NCBI GenBank assembly: GCA_030615235.1
Contig: JAUWZR010000117.1
Coordinates: 1 to 7,945 of the forward strand
Length of the DNA stretch: 7,945 nt
Reading direction: 5' to 3'
Source: Promethearchaeota archaeon
GTDB taxonomy: Archaea; Asgardarchaeota; Lokiarchaeia; Sigyniarchaeales; SOKP01
The notes beneath the pieces were generated by a model. The model had not been told where the DNA came from, did no database searches, and worked only from the letters and a program-made list of their open reading frames with translations. This document shows positions 1 to 3,691 of the stretch, piece after piece. The translations under genes were made by a program, and so were the position numbers. The first letter of the stretch is position 1, and each line of letters starts with the position of its first letter.

Positions 1-73
1 TTAAAATATTTCTATTAAAATTCAAGTGATTAATTGCGTGGACCCTAAAAATCTTAAAATTTATACACTTCAT

Positions 74-1240
74 ATGAGAAGAGATTCAGATATCGGAGAC
101 TTGGCTGTATCTGATTCACAAGCAGTAAGATATTACGAAGAAGATGAAGAATCCGCTATTGATATCCGACCTTCCTTCTTTCGAGATGTTGATCGTATTG
201 TTCACAGCAAAGCTTACGCTCGCTATATAGATAAAACTCAGGTATTTTTTGGCATTCAAAATGCGAACATCACACATCGTTCTCTACATGTCATTCTAGT
301 TGCCAGAATTGCTCGTCAAATTGGACGAATTTTAAAATTTAATACAGATTTAATAGAAGCAATAGCTCTTAGTCATGATGTAGGACACTCCCCCTTTGGA
401 CACTTGGGTGAAGCGATATTAGATGATATTAGTTTAAAATATCAAATGGGTGTTTTTAATCATAACGCTCAAGGTGTAAGGTGGTTATCTTATCTTGAAA
501 AGAGATTTCCTGATAAACCTGCAAAGGGTTTAAACCTAACTCTACAAGTCTTAGACGGAGTTCTTTGTCACGATGGGGAGGTAAACGAGAGAGAATTAAA
601 ACCCATATCAATAAATGGGAAAACTTGGGGAGATCATTCTTCAGAATATATTGAAAGTTTCAGCACGAATAAAATTAGAAGAATTCCCATGTCATATGAA
701 GGTATTGCTGTGAGATTTGCGGATTCTATAGCTTATATCGGGAGAGATATTGAAGATGCAATACTTTTAAAACTAATTAAAAGGTCAGCTATACCAAAAA
801 ATTGTAGAAATGTACTTGGAGATACTAATCGGAAAATCATGAAAACACTTATCATGGATTTATTGAACACAAGTTTACATAACGATATTATCGGATACAG
901 TGAAGATATATTTGAAGCGTTCAAAGAACTAAAGAAATTTAATTATGATAGTATATATAGTCGAAGAGATATGTATAAAAGCGAAGATTCTAAAAATTCC
1001 TACATGGAAAACCTAACAAAGCAATTCACCCTAATTTTTGAAAATTCTCTCCGAGATTTAGAGGAAGAAAACTTTAAAGCTCCTATTTTTATCGACCATA
1101 TAGAATATATTGATGATGAAAAATACACTACATATTTTGAACCAAATAAGCAAACTGGAAATCTTAAGTTAATAGCACGTGATTTTATCGCAGGTATGAG
1201 TGATCAGTACTTCCAGAATATTTGCTTGAGCTATTCGTAA
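74..1240 (+). CDS. dGTPase-type HD-domain dNTP triphosphohydrolase
   Basis: This HD-superfamily enzyme probably hydrolyses dNTPs, typically dGTP, to the deoxynucleoside and triphosphate in the cytoplasm. It belongs to the Dgt/SAMHD1-like group. Numbering from the ATG at 74 (388 aa), the visible family marks are an R-D-V-D-R-I-V-H-S-K-A block (37-47) followed by K-T-Q-V-F (54-58), the first metal histidine in T-H-R-S-L-H (H68), the HD pair in S-H-D-V-G-H-S-P-F-G-H (H101, D102), H-N-A-Q (130-133), C-H-D-G-E (165-169) and the last HD aspartate in R-F-A-D-S-I-A-Y (D217). The length fits the shorter dGTPases. An in-frame TAA at 2-4 means the gene starts inside the window. A GTG at 26 (404 aa) and a GTG at 38 are alternative starts. 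I prefer the ATG because it gives about the usual distance to the R-D-R motif, but no Shine-Dalgarno site decides between them. The family call is firm; substrate preference is not visible. Confidence 0.93.
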   Translation: MRRDSDIGDLAVSDSQAVRYYEEDEESAIDIRPSFFRDVDRIVHSKAYARYIDKTQVFFGIQNANITHRSLHVILVARIARQIGRILKFNTDLIEAIALSHDVGHSPFGHLGEAILDDISLKYQMGVFNHNAQGVRWLSYLEKRFPDKPAKGLNLTLQVLDGVLCHDGEVNERELKPISINGKTWGDHSSEYIESFSTNKIRRIPMSYEGIAVRFADSIAYIGRDIEDAILLKLIKRSAIPKNCRNVLGDTNRKIMKTLIMDLLNTSLHNDIIGYSEDIFEAFKELKKFNYDSIYSRRDMYKSEDSKNSYMENLTKQFTLIFENSLRDLEEENFKAPIFIDHIEYIDDEKYTTYFEPNKQTGNLKLIARDFIAGMSDQYFQNICLSYS

Positions 1241-1457
1241 TTATCTCCTTAACTGTTATTACACTTTCAGATTCACGATTTGACGCGTTTGTTTTTGCTT
1301 TACTTTTCATTTTATCACTTATCGTTTTGATTTTTGGTTTTTGTTATAGGAATATTTTGGAAAAATAAGAAAAAATTTTGTTAATTATAGATTTTTCCCT
1401 CTATAACCCTGATTAGAGAGATTAATACTAAGTGTTAATTATCTTTCCAAAAAAAAA

Positions 1458-1626
1458 GGATTACACCAGGAGGATTAGGTACTACTTTTAGTCTATACGG
1501 GGTTTTGTTTTTTCAGTTTCCCAAAATACGCAGAAAACGCGTAATTTCACGGGGTTTAATACTCAAAAGAGTATTAAGAAAAACAAGTTTTTTTTTATAA
1601 TCCTCCTAGTAAAGCTAGTGTAATCC
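1458..1626. repeat. 169-nt element with bipartite inverted-repeat ends; candidate structured RNA or MITE-like element
   Basis: The ends pair perfectly in two blocks: 9 bp (GGATTACAC at 1458-1466 with GTGTAATCC at 1618-1626) and 10 bp (AGGAGGATTA at 1468-1477 with TAATCCTCCT at 1598-1607). They are separated by 1 nt on one side and 10 nt on the other. The interior can fold further: TTGTTTTTTC (1505-1514) with GAAAAACAA (1578-1586, one bulged T), a TACGC/GCGTA hairpin (1527-1531 with 1539-1543), and a perfect 9-bp hairpin with an AAAA loop (1556-1577) that abuts the previous helix. ACGGGGTTT occurs twice (1498-1506 and 1550-1558). No long reading frame and no clear target-site duplication are seen. 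It matches no RNA family I can recognise (not SRP, RNase P, tRNA or 5S). A small non-autonomous mobile element is the main alternative. Confidence 0.6.
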
Positions 1627-1895
1627 AATAATTCATAAGGTAATAGTGATATAAAAATCTATCTTTATTTTAAAATAATTATTATTATTAAATTGGAAAA
1701 ACGGCTCAATAAAAATCCTCATAAAAATCCTTTGGATCACAAGTTAAGCATGTATTGGATGTTTTTTCTTTATGAGAGCATATTTTCTTGAATTTATGGT
1801 TTGTTCTATTTTTTTTTTTTTTTTAAGTCTTAGGTGTAATCATATTTTAATTACAACGATAGGTTAAGTGTTATTTTTTCTTGAGTTTACGAATA

Positions 1896-1905
1896 TTTAT
1901 ATATC
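1896..1905 (+). promoter_or_regulatory. TATA box of the four-helix membrane protein gene
   Basis: TTTATATATC lies about 57 bp before the ATG at 1962. With archaeal spacing (about 25 bp from the TATA centre) this predicts a start site near 1925 and a leader of about 35 nt, which leaves room for the Shine-Dalgarno site at 1949-1953. Confidence 0.55.
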
Positions 1906-1948
1906 TAAGGTGATAGAATTAGAATAGAGAAAATTGAGTTTGGTTTGA

Positions 1949-1953
1949 GAGGT
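1949..1953 (+). promoter_or_regulatory. Shine-Dalgarno site GAGGT
   Basis: GAGGT is complementary to the archaeal 16S 3' end and lies 8 nt before the ATG at 1962. It supports that start. Confidence 0.6.
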
Positions 1954-1961
1954 TATACACT

Positions 1962-2354
1962 ATGAATGAGGTTAAAAAAGGTTATATCGTAAAAAAAGAA
2001 AAACTTATCTTATCTTATCTGTTAATCATCGCTAGCATTTTCGGGATTATTTTTTATACATTCATTATAGTTGACGGAATTAGTCTCCTGTTTTCTATTT
2101 TTATTTTTATTTTAGGAGCAAGTTTAATAATTCTCCTCTTTAAGGGGAAATTAACCTCTCTTAAAAAAAGCAGAGATAAAAATATGTATCTGATCACTTC
2201 GATCCTTCAATATATTTTAAGTATGGGCTCTTTTTTACTCTTCATCGTAAATCCAAGCGAAAATGCACTATTTTTAATCCTTGGCTTGTTATGGCCTGTA
2301 GTTGGAGTATATAGCACGCTTCTCTATGTAAAAATCCGTGAAACTCAGCCTTGA
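1962..2354 (+). CDS. Small membrane protein with four predicted helices, unknown function
   Basis: I do not recognise a family. The 130-residue product has a short lysine-rich N-terminus (about residues 1-14), then two hydrophobic helices (about 15-37 and 41-60), a basic loop rich in Lys, Ser and Arg (61-75), and two more helices (about 76-96 and 101-123). By the positive-inside rule both the N-terminus and the basic central loop would be cytoplasmic, and the short charged C-terminus as well. No cysteine, metal-ligand or catalytic motif is visible. The gene is monocistronic: it has a TATA box at 1896-1905, a GAGGT ribosome-binding site 8 nt before the ATG, and a hairpin with a T-run about 80 bp after the stop. 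These signals make it a real gene despite its small size. Confidence 0.8.
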   Translation: MNEVKKGYIVKKEKLILSYLLIIASIFGIIFYTFIIVDGISLLFSIFIFILGASLIILLFKGKLTSLKKSRDKNMYLITSILQYILSMGSFLLFIVNPSENALFLILGLLWPVVGVYSTLLYVKIRETQP

Positions 2355-2435
2355 ATAGTTAAATAACTAATTGTTTTTTAATTGCCACATAAAATCAAAT
2401 TAAAGAAAAAGTTATATAATGCTTAATCAATGTTT

Positions 2436-2459
2436 AAACGAAGACTTCGTTTTTTTTTT
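2436..2459 (+). terminator. Hairpin plus T-run terminator
   Basis: AAACGAAG and CTTCGTTT form an inverted repeat around A2444, realistically a stem with a 5-nt AGACT loop, followed without a break by T residues to 2459. It lies about 80 bp after the stop of the membrane-protein gene and before the tRNA promoter. Archaeal termination mainly needs the T-run; the hairpin resembles a bacterial intrinsic terminator. Confidence 0.55.
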
Positions 2460-2520
2460 AACACCCAGGTATTTTGGATTGGCCTAAGTTTAAAAGAAAA
2501 AGATTTTTTAGATAATACCA

Positions 2521-2530
2521 ATTATATTTT
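2521..2530 (+). promoter_or_regulatory. TATA box of the tRNA-Gln gene
   Basis: ATTATATTTT is centred about 26 bp before the first base of the tRNA (2552). This is the normal archaeal TATA-to-start distance if transcription begins at or just before the mature 5' end. Confidence 0.6.
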
Positions 2531-2551
2531 ATCAATTAATTAACATTTTAA

Positions 2552-2653
2552 AGCCCAGTGGTGTAGCGGTCAAGCATCTGGGGCCCTGAACCCCGTGACC
2601 ACGGTTCGAAAAATTAACGAAGTTCTCGTATATCGGAATTCCGTGCTGGGCTA
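2552..2653 (+). tRNA. tRNA-Gln (CTG) with a 29-nt intron in the T-loop
   Basis: The acceptor stem pairs perfectly over 7 bp (AGCCCAG at 2552-2558 with CTGGGCT at 2646-2652), with discriminator A2653 and no encoded CCA. The D-stem is 2561-2564 with 2574-2577. The anticodon stem is TGGGG (2579-2583) with CCCCG (2591-2595), and the loop CCCTGAA puts anticodon CTG at 2586-2588. The T-stem is CACGG (2600-2604) with CCGTG (2641-2645). The T-loop is 36 nt instead of 7. Removing 2611-2639 restores the canonical loop TTCGAAT and a 73-nt mature tRNA. Position 33 is C (2585) instead of the near-universal U. The tRNA ends 11 bp from the stop of the convergent parvulin gene, and a T6 run at 2661-2666 can terminate it. 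Confidence 0.93.
2611..2639 (+). other. tRNA intron at position 59/60 with bulge-helix-bulge
   Basis: The splice structure is a textbook hBHBh'. The outer helix is the T-stem. The 4-bp central helix is TTCG (2605-2608) with CGGA (2634-2637). The 3-nt bulges are AAA (2609-2611) and ATT (2638-2640). The inner intron hairpin is ACGA (2617-2620) with TCGT (2626-2629) and loop AGTTC. Cutting after the second base of each bulge releases 29 nt and leaves TTCGAA plus T, the normal T-loop. The archaeal EndA-type endonuclease and RtcB ligase would process it. Confidence 0.88.
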
Positions 2654-2664
2654 TTTATTCTTTT

Positions 2665-3027
2665 TTACCCCGTTCTTTTAATAATATGATATCCAAATTG
2701 AGATTTAACGGGCTGAGAAATGTCGTTTATCTTCAATTTTGTACAAGCGTTCCAGAATTCAGCTACCATAGCCCCTTTAGCAAATTCTCCTAAATTTCCG
2801 CCTTTTTTCTTACTCGAACATGTAGAAAATTGCCTCGCTAAATTTTCAAAGTTCTCTCCGGCTTTAATATCCTCGTAAAGCTCTTGAGCTCTACCAAATT
2901 TATCAACTAAAATGTGGCTGGCTTTGATTTTACCACCCCGAATTGGTGCTCCTCCACCTTTAGGGCCAGAACCTTTTGAAGCTTGACCTTTCTTATAATA
3001 TCCTTTACCATAATTTCCTTTCCCCAT
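2665..3027 (-). CDS. Par14-like parvulin peptidyl-prolyl cis-trans isomerase
   Basis: A 120-residue PpiC-type rotamase that should catalyse cis-trans isomerisation of prolyl bonds as a small soluble cytoplasmic or nucleic-acid-associated protein. Residues 1-32 form a Gly/Lys/Tyr-rich tail ending in G-S-G-P-K-G-G-G. The parvulin domain spans about 33-119, with A-S-H-I-L (H38), the basic loop S-S-K-K-K-G-G-N-L-G (71-80), G-A-M-V (85-88), F91 and the C-terminal F-G-Y-H-I-I motif (H114). C70 sits at the active-site position that is Asp or Cys in the family. There is no signal peptide, so it is not a PrsA/SurA-type exported chaperone. The tail and the basic loop resemble eukaryotic Par14/PIN4, whose tail contributes to DNA and pre-ribosome binding; that role here is inference. 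The ATG is fixed by an AGGTG Shine-Dalgarno site 7 nt upstream. Its 3' end faces the tRNA gene. Confidence 0.93.
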   Translation of the reverse strand: MGKGNYGKGYYKKGQASKGSGPKGGGAPIRGGKIKASHILVDKFGRAQELYEDIKAGENFENLARQFSTCSSKKKGGNLGEFAKGAMVAEFWNACTKLKINDISQPVKSQFGYHIIKRTG

Positions 3028-3034
3028 TGTTCAA

Positions 3035-3039
3035 CACCT
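3035..3039 (-). promoter_or_regulatory. Shine-Dalgarno site AGGTG of the parvulin gene
   Basis: On the minus strand AGGTG lies 7 nt before the ATG whose first base is 3027. Its presence argues against a leaderless transcript from the nearer TATA-like ATATAAAG at about 3046-3053, which would place the start site inside the start codon. Confidence 0.5.
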
Positions 3040-3088
3040 AAATCCTTTATATTTCAATAATAATATGAATTATGATATTGAATTAAAT

Positions 3089-3100
3089 TAGATATATCTA
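3089..3100 (-). promoter_or_regulatory. Palindromic TATA-like element before the parvulin gene
   Basis: TAGATATATCTA is a perfect 12-bp palindrome about 62-73 bp before the parvulin ATG. As a TATA box it would give a start near 3068 and a leader of about 40 nt that includes the AGGTG site. Its symmetry would also suit a dimeric regulator. A second palindrome, GACTAGTC, lies at 3115-3122. Confidence 0.35.
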
Positions 3101-3185
3101 TTAAAGTTAATCCCGACTAGTCTTAAGTAGTAAATCTAAAATAACCAAATTATTTAATCCATTCGCAAAACATAAAAAGATGTCT

Positions 3186-3206
3186 TTAAGCAAATTTTAC
3201 GCTTAA
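3186..3206 (-). terminator. Weak hairpin overlapping the stop of the NikR-like gene
   Basis: TTAAGC and GCTTAA pair across a 9-nt loop. In the minus sense the hairpin includes the TAA stop codon (3203-3205) and is followed about 10 nt later by a T5 run. It could act as a terminator, but the stem is only 6 bp. Confidence 0.3.
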
Positions 3207-3616
3207 TTAACTATTAAATAACGGAAGTTCTTAATTTCTTTAATCCCATTAATATCGACTACAATATTCCGAAAATCTGAGATGTTCCCATCGAAAATAA
3301 TTGACATTATAAGATTTTCTCCTTGGAAATGTTGATTTTTATTAACTATTTGCTCCATATATTTATTTTCGATTTTGTTCAATTTTCTTTGAACAATCGG
3401 ATCATGGGGCGCTATAACGATTAGATTTCCAATAATTCCTTTCTCAATCGAACCGATATCTCCAAAAGGCTCGAAGCTGGATACTTCAATATCAGACATT
3501 AGTCTTAATAAAGCATCTCGGATTAGCTTGGATTTGTTTTCATATTGGTTTTTTGAAACAAGCTTATTGATAAATTTTTTTAAGCTTTCATTGATAGATA
3601 TGCTAATTATTGGCAT
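3203..3616 (-). CDS. NikR-like ribbon-helix-helix transcriptional regulator with a degenerate metal site
   Basis: A 137-residue protein with NikR architecture. An N-terminal ribbon-helix-helix domain (about 1-45: strand P-I-I-S-I-S-I-N, then helices ending in S-K-L-I-R-D-A-L-L-R-L) should dimerise and bind a palindromic operator. A C-terminal ACT-like tetramerisation domain (about 60-137) follows. The length matches NikR (about 130-140 aa). Of the four high-affinity nickel ligands of E. coli NikR (H76, H87, H89, C95), my hand alignment keeps equivalents of H76 (H71, in A-P-H-D) and H89 (H96, in N-Q-H-F), while H87 becomes N94 and the cysteine becomes L102. It may therefore sense another ligand, or none. 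It lies 75 bp downstream of the 790-residue protein gene on the same strand. Two TATA-like elements (about 3641-3654 and 3667-3675) suggest its own promoter. The fold family is likely; nickel sensing is not supported. Confidence 0.85.
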   Translation of the reverse strand: MPIISISINESLKKFINKLVSKNQYENKSKLIRDALLRLMSDIEVSSFEPFGDIGSIEKGIIGNLIVIAPHDPIVQRKLNKIENKYMEQIVNKNQHFQGENLIMSIIFDGNISDFRNIVVDINGIKEIKNFRYLIVN

Positions 3617-3640
3617 TTTAATTCAAAACTCTTTTCATTT

Positions 3641-3654
3641 ATTATTAATATAAA
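3641..3654 (-). promoter_or_regulatory. Candidate TATA box of the NikR-like gene
   Basis: On the minus strand TTTATATTAATAAT lies about 25-38 bp before the ATG at 3616, consistent with a nearly leaderless transcript. No Shine-Dalgarno site is visible. A second candidate, ATTTATAAG, lies at about 3667-3675. Confidence 0.4.
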
Positions 3655-3685
3655 TTCACCGTAATACTTATAAATGTTTTTAAAC

Positions 3686-3691
3686 AAAAAA
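3686..3691 (-). terminator. T6 run directly after the 790-residue protein gene
   Basis: On the minus strand the TGA stop (3692-3694) is followed at once by T6, then GTTT. An oligo-T tract in the non-template strand is the main archaeal termination signal, so this would separate the gene from the NikR-like gene. Confidence 0.4.

Larger units (their letters stand above)
1241..1961. other. 721-bp AT-rich intergenic region without a credible gene
   Basis: No open frame of useful length is seen on either strand. The first part (about 1288-1365) is T-rich in the plus sense, with several T4-T5 runs, and could end transcription of the dNTPase gene. The centre holds a 169-nt inverted-repeat element (1458-1626), described separately. 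After it come an ATT microsatellite (about 1676-1690), two 11-bp direct repeats of ATAAAAATCCT (1709-1719 and 1721-1731) and a run of 16 T (1809-1824). The last 70 bp contain the promoter of the next gene. The 7-mer ATTACAC or its complement occurs at 1258, 1460, 1618 and 1834. Confidence 0.6.

Noticed and set aside
1472..1600. GGAGGATTAGG at 1471-1480 read as a ribosome-binding site for a small gene inside the 169-nt element
   Set aside because: No start codon follows at a suitable distance, and the sequence is explained as one arm of the inverted repeat.
1241..1961. CRISPR array or replication origin in the large gap
   Set aside because: There are no regularly spaced direct repeats, and no origin recognition boxes or cdc6/orc1 gene are present; the 12-bp-period direct repeats at 1709-1731 occur only twice.
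2437..2622. Shared AACGAAG in the terminator hairpin (2437-2443) and in the tRNA intron (2616-2622)
   Set aside because: A 7-nt match at this distance is likely chance, and each copy is explained by its own hairpin.
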